Below, one piece after another: positions 7,851-15,291 of a stretch of DNA of 64,000 bases. Each line of letters starts with the position of its first letter. Positions within the stretch are counted from its first letter, which is position 1. The translations under genes were made by a program, and so were the position numbers. The stretch covers positions 620,001 through 684,000 of the forward strand of contig CAVPFB010000003.1 in assembly GCA_963703665.1 (NCBI GenBank). Reading direction: 5' to 3'. The stretch comes from AP-15 sp963703665. Its GTDB lineage: Bacteria; Pseudomonadota; Alphaproteobacteria; ATCC43930; CGMCC-115725. The notes under the pieces are model-generated. The model ran no database searches, was not told the origin of the DNA, and worked only from the letters and a program-made list of their open reading frames with translations.

Positions 7851-8823
7851 TCAGTCGCGCAACTCGGGGACGATCCAGAACGGCTTCTGGCCGCGGGCGA
7901 CGCGCTCGAAATTGTCGAAGGCGTTGCGCCAGCGCTTCCAGTGATTGTCCCAGGTCGGCCCGGCGCCGTGCGGGCTGAAGGTGATGTTCTTCAAGGTGAA
8001 CAGCTCGTGGTCGGGCTTGGGCGGCTCCTCGACCATGACATCCAGCCCGGCGCCCAGGATCTTTTCGTCGCGAAGCGCATTGTAGAGCGCCTTTTCGTCG
8101 ACCACCGGGCCGCGGCAGGTGTTGATCAGGATCGCCGTCGGCTTCATCCAGCCGAGCTCACGCTCGCCGATCAGATTATGCGTCGACAGGTCGAGCGGCA
8201 CGTGCAAGGTGATGATGTCGGCGGTCTTGATCAGCTCGGGGAACAGCGCGAAGCGGATGCCGAGCGCGTCCTCCTGGTCGGTCGGTCAGCCGGTTGATGT
8301 CGTAATACTTGATGTGCATGTCGAACGCCTTGGCCCGGCGCGCCACCTTTTTGCCGATGTTGCCGAGCCCGATGATGCCCAAAGTCTTGTCTTCGAGCTC
8401 GTAGAGCTTGGTCGCGTTGAAATCGTTGCCGCGCCAGCGCCCGGACGACACGCCCTCATGCTGCCAAATGAGCTTGCGGCACACCGCCAGCATCAGCATC
8501 ATCGCATGCTCGGCGACCGCCGTCGAATTGGCGCCGCCATTGTTGCAGATCGGCACGCCGGCCGACCGCGCCGCGTCGAGATCGTAGGTGTTGTAGCCGG
8601 CGCTCAAGGTCTGGACGATGCGCAGCTTTGGCGCCTTCTGGTAGAAATCCGACCCGTGCGGGAACTGTCCGCCGCCGATATAGTACTCGGTGTCTTTCAA
8701 CAGATCCCAGAATTCGGGCCGGCCGTGCGGCGCCATCACCAGCTCGAAGCCGGGCGGAAGCAGGTCGCGGGCGATCTCCAGCGTTTCTTCGGAATGGGTG
8801 GCGGGAGTCAGAATGCGGGGCAT
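7851..8823 (-). pseudogene. D-isomer-specific 2-hydroxyacid dehydrogenase, frameshifted
   Basis: Residues 1-180 from the ATG at 8821-8823 (MPRILTPATHSEETLEIARD) contain the N-terminal substrate domain and the NAD motif GLGNIG (152-157). After YYDINRLT the frame breaks. The rest is one base off: DQEDALGIRFALFPELIKTA, catalytic Arg in INTCRGPVVDE, Glu in VEEPPKPDHEL, His in FSPHGAGPTW, ending IVPELRD at 7851. All catalytic residues are present across the two frames, so only the indel inactivates it. The break lies in a 4-bp unit repeated three times (8276-8287). The family reduces 2-keto acids or oxidises formate; substrate unknown. Confidence 0.8.
8276..8287. repeat. GGTC x3 microsatellite at the dehydrogenase frameshift
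   Basis: Three tandem GGTC units lie exactly where the reading frame of the dehydrogenase breaks. The expected protein sequence around RLT-x-DQED needs one base fewer. Slippage in a 4-bp repeat could produce the lesion. Confidence 0.7.
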
Positions 8824-9066
8824 TTTGAGCGTCTCCTCTTGCGGGGTTTGTCGCGTCTGGTTCGGGATAGGCCGCCTGCGACGATGGCCGCGGACGACGA
8901 GAGACCATGCCATCGTAGCGATACCGGGCGATCACCCCCAAGCGCAAAAAACCGAGGCCGGGGAAGGGCGGAACCGATTGCACGGCGTCGGCCGCCTCGG
9001 CTAGGCTGCAACAGCCCCCTTGCCCCTCACACCCTGCCAGTCGTCAACCAGCGAGATCAAACCGCC

Positions 9067-10161
9067 ATGCCCGAGTCGCTCCAGGACCGGTTTCAGAACC
9101 TGCACGAGTTCGTGACCCAAGCGCGCACCAACCTCAACCGCAACCATTGGGACTACCTGATCGGCGGCTCCGAAACCGAAACCACGCTGGCGCGCAACCG
9201 GCTGGCCTTCGATGCGATCGGCTTTCGGCCGCGAGTGCTGCGCGACGTGTCGAACATCGATTGCAGCCGGACGCTGTTCGGCCAGAAGCTGCGCATACCG
9301 GTCTTGTGCGCGCCGGTCGGCTCGCTCGAAGTGTTCGAGCCCGGCGGCGGGGCCAGCGTCGCGGCGGCGACGCGCGAGTTCGGCAACGGCATGATCTTCA
9401 CCTCGGTGTCGCATCCGGGGCTCGACGAGACCGCCGAAGCCTCGGGCGACGGCTTCAAGATCTTCCAGCTCTACGTGCGCGGCGACGCCGCCTGGGTCGA
9501 CGACCATGTCCGCCGCACGATCGACCAAGGCTACAACGCGTTCTGCCTGACCATCGACACCGACAGCTATTCGCGGCGCGAGCGTGACATCGCCAAGCGC
9601 CACCAGCGGGGGCGGGTGCGCGTCAATGACGCCCGCATCTACCAGGCGCAGTTCAACTGGCGCGACATCGAGCGGATCAAAAGGAATTTCGACATCCCGC
9701 TCATTCTGAAAGGCATCGCCACCGCCGAGGACGCCAGGATCGCGGTCGAGCACGGGGTCGATTGCGTCTATGTGTCGAACCATGGCGGGCGCCAGCTCGA
9801 CCAGGGCGTCGGCTCGCTCGACGTGCTGCCGGAAGTCGTCGAAGCGGTTGGCGGCCGCGCCAAGGTCTTGGTCGATGGCGGCATCAGCCGCGGCACCGAC
9901 GTGGTCAAGGCCTTGATCCTCGGGGCCGACGCGGTCGCCTGCGGAAGGCTCTACGTCTATGGCCTCGCCGCCGCCGGCGCCGAGGGGGTGGTGCGCCTGT
10001 TCGAGATCCTCGAAGACGAGATCCGCATCTGCCTGTCGCTGCTGGGCGTCACCGGGTACCACGAGCTCGACCAATCCTATCTCCGCCCGGCCCGCCAGGT
10101 GGTGCCGCCGCACGTGCACAGCGCCTTCCCCCACCTCAACCTGGCGCGCGAGACGTATTAA
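9067..10161 (+). CDS. FMN-dependent alpha-hydroxy acid dehydrogenase
   Basis: A 364-residue TIM-barrel flavoprotein of the glycolate oxidase/lactate dehydrogenase family. Visible motifs: N-terminal WDYLIGGSETETTLARNR, the catalytic His239 in SNHGGRQLD, and phosphate/FMN-binding VLVDGGISRGTDVVKALILG followed by GADAVACGR. I start at the ATG at 9067 (MPESLQDRFQ), where family similarity begins. The family oxidises L-2-hydroxy acids to 2-keto acids. It is divergent from the D-2-hydroxyacid dehydrogenase next door, so the pair may act on opposite enantiomers of one substrate (inference). The 243-nt gap between them should hold both promoters. Confidence 0.92.
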   Translation: MPESLQDRFQNLHEFVTQARTNLNRNHWDYLIGGSETETTLARNRLAFDAIGFRPRVLRDVSNIDCSRTLFGQKLRIPVLCAPVGSLEVFEPGGGASVAAATREFGNGMIFTSVSHPGLDETAEASGDGFKIFQLYVRGDAAWVDDHVRRTIDQGYNAFCLTIDTDSYSRRERDIAKRHQRGRVRVNDARIYQAQFNWRDIERIKRNFDIPLILKGIATAEDARIAVEHGVDCVYVSNHGGRQLDQGVGSLDVLPEVVEAVGGRAKVLVDGGISRGTDVVKALILGADAVACGRLYVYGLAAAGAEGVVRLFEILEDEIRICLSLLGVTGYHELDQSYLRPARQVVPPHVHSAFPHLNLARETY

Positions 10162-10677
10162 ACCTTGCGGGTGAGCGATGGCCGTCGATCTGGATCGGGT
10201 GGCTGGCGGGACCGGGGCCGCCTTGGCCAATCCGCGGCCCGCCCGCCAAGCCCCGCAGCGGCGGTGGCCAGATTAAATAGCGCAGGGCAATGGCTGACAG
10301 GGCCGGCCTCCCCTCCTGCTGTTTTTGCAGTAACAATACAAGCACGCGCTCTCCCCGCCGCGCGGTGAGACGTGCAGTCGTCGACGCGAGCGAGTGATGT
10401 CCGCGCGCCTGGGCCCCTGTTCCGCCTGTTTAATCAGGTTGAGATCAGGCATCGCGGACCCTTGAAGCCAATCTTGGACCCGCTCGCCGGTTTCGATGGC
10501 TGCACAAATCCAACGCGATTATGGCAATCGCACGGCCGTTCTCCATCAGATTGAGCGGCCGCGACCTGGCTGCAATGGTCACGCCCCAGTCAACCAACCG
10601 GCGATCGCGCGGACACTGGCTCTTGCCACCTGGTGCGATACCCATATTGTAGGATATGGCGGCATAGAGTCCTAGAT
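10162..10677. other. 516-bp gap, no convincing gene
   Basis: This stretch joins the FMN dehydrogenase to the nuclease-like gene. Short open frames on both strands have no recognisable motif or RBS. GC content drops toward the right end, matching the lower GC of the next gene. No tRNA, integrase or direct repeat flanking an insertion is evident. Confidence 0.6.
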
Positions 10678-11928
10678 ATGCAAAGCGACGATTACCTATT
10701 TCGTGGTGTAAATTCCTTCTCCGTACAACGACAGCAGACGGAAAGGATGCAGTCCGAAATTGCTGGCATGGATGCAAACCGGCTGCTGAACACGAACGCC
10801 GATGACTTGGTCAGCTACTTCGCCAAAAAATACGGGATCGAGATGCCCGAGCTTATCGACGGCGAGATGGTGGTCGATCAACGCGAGGCACAACGAGATG
10901 TATCCGGTGATCCTATGCGGCGGTTTTTCTACGATCGCCATCAGGGTCCGATTATGGTTACCGGGACAGAGATTTTATTGGAGGTTCCGTTCTCTGGAGA
11001 TCCGAAAATGTTCGAGGTTCAGCCCGGAACTTATAACATGAACCCGCCGCAGGGCACTGTTCAGGGTAACATTCTCACATCGACACTTTGGGGCGATGAC
11101 TTAAACGCTGATCAGGTACTGGGACAGATCGACACGTGGCTGGGCGAAGTCCGACAGCATCTGCTATGGCAGCACGACAGCTTTCGGAATTTCAATGTAG
11201 CGCTCGCCCAACAAGCGCGCGATGCAGTCGTACGTCGGCGGGATCAACTGCTCAGAAACCAGAACCTCGTCGCCAGCCTGGGTATTCCTCTAAAAAGGCG
11301 GTCCGATGCCCCCGCGACGTACTTGGCCCCCGAGGTGAGGCGAAAGCTCGCGCCGAAGCTGCCTCCGGCGACGGCCGGCGCGTTTAAGCCCGAGCCGACC
11401 CTTGAGGAAGCCGAATATCAGCACATTCTCGGTGTTATGGAGAATATGGCTCATGTTCTGGAGAGAATCCCAAAAGCATTTTATAATCTCGACGAGGAAG
11501 GCCTAAGAACCCATTTTTTAGTTCAACTGAACGGACACTATGAAGGACAGGCCACTGGCGAGACGTTTAACTTCTCCGGCAAGACCGATATTCTCGTACG
11601 ATCGGGTGATCGGAATATCTTTATTGCTGAATGCAAATTTTGGGGCGGCCCGGCGAAGCTGACAGACACGATAGAGCAACTGCTCGGCTACCTCTCGTGG
11701 CGAGACTTTAAGACTGCAATACTTGTGTTCAATCGAAACAGAAATTTCTCAAACGTCCTCGCTGCCATCCCGCAGACGGTAATGGCCCATCCGAACTTTC
11801 GCCTCGACGACGGAAAGCGAGGCGAGACGGGCTTCCGATATCGGTTCCGGCACAAGGATGACCCGGCGAAGCTGCTCCGCCTAACGGTGCTGGCGTTCGA
11901 TGTTCCTCGGTCTGACGCTGCTGCATGA
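10678..11928 (+). CDS. Orphan protein with PD-(D/E)XK nuclease-like domain
   Basis: About 416 residues from the ATG at 10678 (MQSDDYLFRGVNSF). The C-terminal part has a nuclease-like core: helix EEGLRTHFLVQLNGHYEGQA, then GKTDILVR with Asp304, then NIFIAECKFW with Glu318 and Lys320 (D-x13-E-x-K), then a helix around TIEQLLGYLSW. This spacing and the leading helix match the restriction-endonuclease fold. The N-terminal 270 residues are not recognised. It is AT-richer than its neighbours, has no methyltransferase or specificity partner nearby, and is followed by gene remnants. A role in defence against foreign DNA is plausible but inferred only from the fold. Confidence 0.7.
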   Translation: MQSDDYLFRGVNSFSVQRQQTERMQSEIAGMDANRLLNTNADDLVSYFAKKYGIEMPELIDGEMVVDQREAQRDVSGDPMRRFFYDRHQGPIMVTGTEILLEVPFSGDPKMFEVQPGTYNMNPPQGTVQGNILTSTLWGDDLNADQVLGQIDTWLGEVRQHLLWQHDSFRNFNVALAQQARDAVVRRRDQLLRNQNLVASLGIPLKRRSDAPATYLAPEVRRKLAPKLPPATAGAFKPEPTLEEAEYQHILGVMENMAHVLERIPKAFYNLDEEGLRTHFLVQLNGHYEGQATGETFNFSGKTDILVRSGDRNIFIAECKFWGGPAKLTDTIEQLLGYLSWRDFKTAILVFNRNRNFSNVLAAIPQTVMAHPNFRLDDGKRGETGFRYRFRHKDDPAKLLRLTVLAFDVPRSDAAA

Positions 11929-12093
11929 CGATAGGCTTTGGAGTTCACGGGCCGGCGACCGACCGCTGTTGCGGCAGTGGCCGTCTCTCCACATGGGAAA
12001 GCAGTCGAGCGAGGCCTGCTCCAAACATCATCGAGGGACGGTCAGCTTCGCCGCGTCGAAATTGTAGACGCGGGCGGTGTTGCCGCCGGCGAT

Positions 12094-12115
12094 CCCCGGA
12101 ACGGGGTTTCCGGGG
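12094..12115. repeat. Hairpin insertion in the amidohydrolase remnant
   Basis: CCCCGGAA and TTCCGGGG form perfect 8-bp arms around a 6-nt loop. Removing about 26 bp here would restore the frame between DDEQAK and IAGGNTARVYNF, so it reads as an insertion into a once-intact gene. Confidence 0.6.
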
Positions 12116-12240
12116 CCGGCTTGGCCTGTTCGTCGTCCGGCACGCCCTCCAGGATCTCCGCCAGGATCTTACGCGATTGGGGAAACGTCAACTCGCTGTG
12201 CGGATAGTCCGAGCCCCACATCATGTTGTCGACGCCCCCA

Positions 12241-12267
12241 ACCTTCCCTTGCGGGGGAGGGAAGGGT
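12241..12267. repeat. Palindromic element inside the amidohydrolase remnant
   Basis: ACCTTCCC and GGGAAGGGT flank a G-rich loop. On the minus strand it adds a Pro/Gln-rich stretch (PPPFPPPQGKVG) in frame between AIDIRL and GVDNMM. Confidence 0.5.
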
Positions 12268-12377
12268 GGGGGCAGGCGGATGTCGATGGCGTCCTCCTGG
12301 AAGCTCAAGACGACGTTGCGGCTTACTTGCCGCAGCAAAGACGCAGATTATCACCGAGGGCCCATGTTAACCGTAGG

Positions 12378-12395
12378 CACCGGCCTTCGCCGGTG
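12378..12395. repeat. Small hairpin of the CCTTCG-loop type
   Basis: CACCGG-CCTTCG-CCGGTG, a perfect 6-bp stem with a CCTTCG loop. It resembles the right half of the 13825-13885 palindrome (CCGGCCTTCGCCGG) and may be a degenerate member of that family. Confidence 0.45.
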
Positions 12396-12596
12396 TGACC
12401 GAAATGGTAGGATCCCTTGGCAATGAAGAACTTACACTGGCGAGGCAGAATGCGCTGCGCTGTTCCGCCCTACGCTTGCTACGCTTACTGGTAGCGGGCA
12501 CAGCCGTTACCGCGGCTACTCCCGAAAATTTATGCGTTTCGATCTCAATTCGCTTCCATCAACTCTTGCGTTAATGCCGCCGTACCATGTTTCGCA

Positions 12597-12618
12597 GTTA
12601 TCCGGCGCGCCGGATAAC
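12597..12618. repeat. Perfect 22-bp palindrome after the small peptide gene
   Basis: GTTATCCGGCG directly followed by its own complement CGCCGGATAAC. As RNA it folds to a 9-bp stem with a CGCG loop. It begins 10 nt past the stop codon of the peptide gene at 12628-12765, so it probably stabilises or ends that short transcript, although no T-run follows. Confidence 0.7.
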
Positions 12619-12627
12619 GCTATCGCC

Positions 12628-12765
12628 TTATCGGCAGACACAAGCCTGTCTGTTGCTGCCTCGACATGCTGACTGATCACAGTCATCCTTTGGGCCAGCT
12701 AAGACAGGTGTGATCGATGCAGTCACACTGAAGACAAGCATCAATACGATCAGAACTTTCTGCAC
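12628..12765 (-). CDS. Small secreted cysteine-rich peptide (45 aa)
   Basis: A short gene on the minus strand with GTG start at 12763-12765. A clear RBS (GAGGAG) lies 6 nt upstream and a -35/-10 pair further up. The product begins MQKVLIVLMLVFSVTASI and continues TPVLA: a textbook signal peptide (basic start, hydrophobic core, cleavage after Val-Leu-Ala). The predicted mature part is only 22 residues, begins GPKDDCDQSAC and has four Cys (mature positions 6, 11, 19, 21), ending CVCR. Four closely spaced cysteines suggest disulfides or metal binding outside the cytoplasm. No family is recognised and no processing or partner gene is adjacent. The surrounding 300 bp are AT-richer than the genome average here. 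Confidence 0.6.
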   Translation of the reverse strand: MQKVLIVLMLVFSVTASITPVLAGPKDDCDQSACRGSNRQACVCR

Positions 12766-12797
12766 GTTACTCTCCTCAGTATTAATTTCTTACTTTA

Positions 12798-12826
12798 GTG
12801 CTATCATCAGAATTAATGCGCGTCAA
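12798..12826 (-). promoter_or_regulatory. Putative promoter of the small peptide gene
   Basis: On the minus strand, CTTGACG (the -35 hexamer TTGACG at 12821-12826), a 17-nt spacer, then TAGCAC (12798-12803). The -35 fits the alphaproteobacterial CTTGAC consensus; the -10 is weaker. Transcription would start about 25-30 nt before the GTG, just enough for the GAGGAG ribosome-binding site. Confidence 0.45.
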
Positions 12827-12848
12827 GCGGTCGACAGGCCACGCGCCG

Positions 12849-13028
12849 TCAGCCCGCGAGGGCCTCGACGTGGCGGAGATAGCGGCGGTTTGGGGCGCTG
12901 AGCGGGCGGGTTCCCAGGCGTTCGTGGGCGAGCGACAGGGCGATGTCGCGCTGACCGGCGCGCACGGCCGCCTCGGTCAAGGTGCGGCAGGGGCCGGTCG
13001 CTTCGACCTGCTGCGCAGCCGATTGGGC
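12849..13028 (-). pseudogene. Possible C-terminal remnant of a TPR-type protein
   Basis: Directly after the SDR stop, the minus strand reads LTEAAVRAGQRDIALSLAHE, then RLGTRPLSAPNRRYLRHVEA and a stop at 12849. The alternating helix pattern resembles the last repeat of a tetratricopeptide protein, but no upstream part survives in the same frame. It could also be chance coding-like sequence. Confidence 0.3.
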
Positions 13029-13030
13029 GG

Positions 13031-13786
13031 TTACAGCAGGCTGCCGCCGTCGACCGGGATGATCGTGCCGTTGACGAAGGTCATCGTCGTCGCGAGGCCG
13101 AGGATCACCGCGGCCACCTCCTCGGGCTCGGCGATCCGCTTGAGCGGGTTGCCGGCAATGCGTTGGGCGCGTTGCTGCGGCGTCCACATCCGGGTCATCG
13201 GCGTCTCCATCAGGCTGGGCGCCACGGCGACGACCCGGATCGCCGGCGCCAAGGCCCGCGCCAACGACATCGTCATCGCGTGCAACCCGGCCTTGGCGGC
13301 GGCGTAGGCGATGTTGCTGCCGCCGCCGCGCACCCCCGACACCGAGCCGACATTGACGACGAGGCCATGCCCGCTCGCCTCGAGCAACGGCCGGCAGGCG
13401 CGCACGGTGGCGAACGGGCCGCGCAGATTGACCGCCAGCACGAAGTCGAAAAATTCGTCGTCGAGGGCGGAGAGATCGGCATGCGGGATCACCCTGGTGC
13501 TGCCGGCATTATTGACGAGGATGTCGAGCCGGCCCTCGGTCTCGCCGATGGCGGCGGCGAGGCGTTCGATGGCGCGCGTATCCTGCGCCGGCGTATGGCT
13601 CGACCGGTGGCCGGTGCCGGGCAGGCTCGCGATCAGCCGGTCGGCCGCTCCGGCGTCATTGCCGAAGGTGACGACGACCCGCGCCCCGGCCTCGGCGAAC
13701 AGCCGCGCGGTCGCGGCACCGAGCCCCTTGCTGCCGCCGGTCACCAGCGCCACCCGCCCGTCGAGCATGGCCATAGCCTTCTTCAA
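13031..13786 (-). CDS. Short-chain dehydrogenase/reductase (SDR)
   Basis: A 251-residue classical SDR. TGGSKGLG (residues 16-23) is the NAD(P)-binding motif, NNAG is at 92-95, and the catalytic Ser148, Tyr161 and Lys165 are in place (NVGSVSG, AYAAAKAG). It ends with the VNGTIIPVDGGSLL tail typical of FabG-like SDRs. Cofactor and substrate are not decided by the sequence. It starts at 13786 (MKKAMAMLDG), or two codons before LDGR at the later ATG. It is a single gene facing a palindromic repeat upstream and decayed sequence downstream. Confidence 0.9.
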   Translation of the reverse strand: MKKAMAMLDGRVALVTGGSKGLGAATARLFAEAGARVVVTFGNDAGAADRLIASLPGTGHRSSHTPAQDTRAIERLAAAIGETEGRLDILVNNAGSTRVIPHADLSALDDEFFDFVLAVNLRGPFATVRACRPLLEASGHGLVVNVGSVSGVRGGGSNIAYAAAKAGLHAMTMSLARALAPAIRVVAVAPSLMETPMTRMWTPQQRAQRIAGNPLKRIAEPEEVAAVILGLATTMTFVNGTIIPVDGGSLL

Positions 13787-13824
13787 GTGTTCTGAACAGA
13801 AGGTTCGCGATGTCCCCAGCTCTT

Positions 13825-13885
13825 GTCATCCCGACGAAGGTCGGAACCCATTTCGGCCATGGGTACCGGCCTTCGCCGGCATGGC
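13825..13885. repeat. Intergenic palindrome (GTCATCCCG...CGGGnATGnC type)
   Basis: Left arm GTCATCCCGACGAAGGTCGG plus AACCCA, right arm TGGGTACCGGCCTTCGCCGG plus CATGGC: 26-nt arms matching at about 20 positions around a 9-nt centre. This is a common style of dispersed repeat in alphaproteobacteria, recognised from memory. It lies between the SDR and the MetX-like gene. Confidence 0.7.
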
Positions 13886-13980
13886 ATCGAAGAAATTGCC
13901 GAAACCAGATCCTTTCGCCCAGGCGACATCTACAATGTGGCCCGGCTCGTCTCGATCGAGTCCGGTTCAGCCGGCCGCGG

Positions 13981-15048
13981 CTATTCCGCGGCTGCGGCCA
14001 GCGGGGGGCCGAGGGTTTTGATGAATTCGATCAGATAGGGCTTCCACAGCTCGGCGTAGTAATGGCTGAAGTGCCCGTGGGTGTTCGGGCCGGCCGGGAT
14101 CAGCACGTAGCGGCCGTGGCGGACCCGCTTCATCGCCCGCTCGACGGTGCCGAGCTCGGGCGGGTTGGCATGGTCCTCGGCGTCGTTGATCAGCATCACC
14201 CTGGCCTTGATCTTGTCGAGGTCGGGCTCGGGGTTGTAGTCCATGATCGCCTCGATCGCCCAGAGATGGTCGTTGGCGTCGCCCTTGGCGGCCTGGGCGA
14301 GGCGCTGTTCGTAGAGCGCGTTGGCGGCGGCGAGGGTCGGCGCCATTTCCTGGATCCGGGTCGGGCTTTCGGTGCCGAAATTCCCGGCAGCGGCGTAGAT
14401 ATAATGACGCGGGTTGGTCTCGTAGAAGCCGTTGTTCCAGTCCGGGTCGTGGCGGATCGCCTCGGCCTGGGCGCGGCGGCCGAGCCAATTGCGGCCGCTG
14501 ATCTCGACCGGCTGGCACGACAGCGGCACCACCCCGTCCATCAGATCGGGGTACGTCTCGGCCCACATCCAGGCATGCATGCCGCCCATCGAGCTGCCGA
14601 TGACGAGGCGCAGATGCGCGACATCGAGGCCCTCGGTGATCAGCCGATACCCGGATTCGACCATGTCATGATAGCGGTAATGCGGGAATTTGCCCTTGAG
14701 CCCGTCCGACGGCTTGCTCGACGCGCCGCGCCCGATCGCGTCCGGCATGATCATGAAATACTGCGCCGCATCGAGCGGCTGACCGGGCGCGAACAGCTCG
14801 TCGGCGAGGCTCGGGCGCAACCAATTGGCGCCGGTGCCGGTGTTGCCTTGCAGCAGCAGCACGCCGTTCGTGATCTTGCCCGCGGGGTTGCGCTTTGCCG
14901 TTCCGAGGGTGCGCCAGTGGAGCTTCAGCTCGGGCAGCGCCTCGCCGCTGCGGAACCGATAGTTCCGGATGACGAAGTCGCCCTCCCGATAATTCGGCCA
15001 GCCGGTTGGCGAGGCGGGTGCTGCGGCGTCAACGGCATGAGCAGGCAT
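13981..15048 (-). CDS. Alpha/beta hydrolase, MetX (homoserine acetyltransferase)-like
   Basis: 355 residues from the ATG at 15046-15048, preceded by GAGGAACC. The layout follows MetX-like proteins: VLLLQGNTGTGANW with the oxyanion region, nucleophile Ser153 in GSSMGGMHAW, Asp in INDAEDHANPP and a C-terminal His in GPNTHGHFSHYY. Genuine MetX has GGSMGGMQ and lies in methionine operons. Here GSSMGG and the catabolic neighbourhood suggest a paralogue acting as esterase or hydrolase rather than homoserine O-acetyltransferase. The frame is open upstream of the ATG but without coding character. Confidence 0.85.
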   Translation of the reverse strand: MPAHAVDAAAPASPTGWPNYREGDFVIRNYRFRSGEALPELKLHWRTLGTAKRNPAGKITNGVLLLQGNTGTGANWLRPSLADELFAPGQPLDAAQYFMIMPDAIGRGASSKPSDGLKGKFPHYRYHDMVESGYRLITEGLDVAHLRLVIGSSMGGMHAWMWAETYPDLMDGVVPLSCQPVEISGRNWLGRRAQAEAIRHDPDWNNGFYETNPRHYIYAAAGNFGTESPTRIQEMAPTLAAANALYEQRLAQAAKGDANDHLWAIEAIMDYNPEPDLDKIKARVMLINDAEDHANPPELGTVERAMKRVRHGRYVLIPAGPNTHGHFSHYYAELWKPYLIEFIKTLGPPLAAAAE

Positions 15049-15242
15049 TCGCGGTTCCTCCGATTTCGCTCCGGCGATGATAGAAGTTGCCCGCACCGGG
15101 CGAAAGCCGCGGGTCGGATAGGGGCGCGCTCCGAGCCTGTCTACTGTTCGTTTGCGGGCCACGGCGCGCTTGCCGACGCCGCGATATTGACGTGAGCCGG
15201 CCACTTGCGGCGCGCAATGCGCTTATCACTTTGCCGCCCCGA

Positions 15243-15267
15243 CCCTCGCCCGCAGCGCGGGAGAGGG
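15243..15267. repeat. GC palindrome after the amidohydrolase gene
   Basis: CCCTCGCCCGC and GCGGGAGAGGG flank a 3-nt loop with one mismatch. It matches the core of the urease-region element (CCCTCTCCCGC...GCGGGAGAGGG). It lies 25 nt past the amidohydrolase stop on the minus strand and could act as a weak terminator. Confidence 0.55.
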
Positions 15268-15291
15268 AGGAGCGGGTCGAGCAGACGCCGG

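Larger units (their letters stand above)
12028..12320 (-). pseudogene. C-terminal remnant of an amidohydrolase (amidohydrolase-2 type), broken by hairpin insertions
   Basis: Minus-strand segments RNVVLSFQEDAI, GVDNMMWGSDYPHSE, KILAEILEGVPDDEQAK and, in another frame, IAGGNTARVYNFDAAKLTV match the end of amidohydrolase family-2 proteins (the DYPH Asp is a metal ligand). Two small hairpin insertions interrupt it: one in frame (about 12241-12267) before GVDNMM and one of about 26 bp (around 12094-12115) that shifts the frame before IAGG. The N-terminal two thirds of the gene are missing. This is a decayed fragment. Confidence 0.7.

Noticed and set aside
8119..9066. N-terminal extension of the FMN dehydrogenase frame across the divergent dehydrogenase gene
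   Set aside because: The extension is antisense to the hydroxyacid dehydrogenase and the family start (MPESLQ...) is at 9067.
10445..10777. 110-codon minus-strand frame upstream of the nuclease-like gene
   Set aside because: No motif, RBS or codon bias, and it overlaps the start of the better-supported plus-strand gene.
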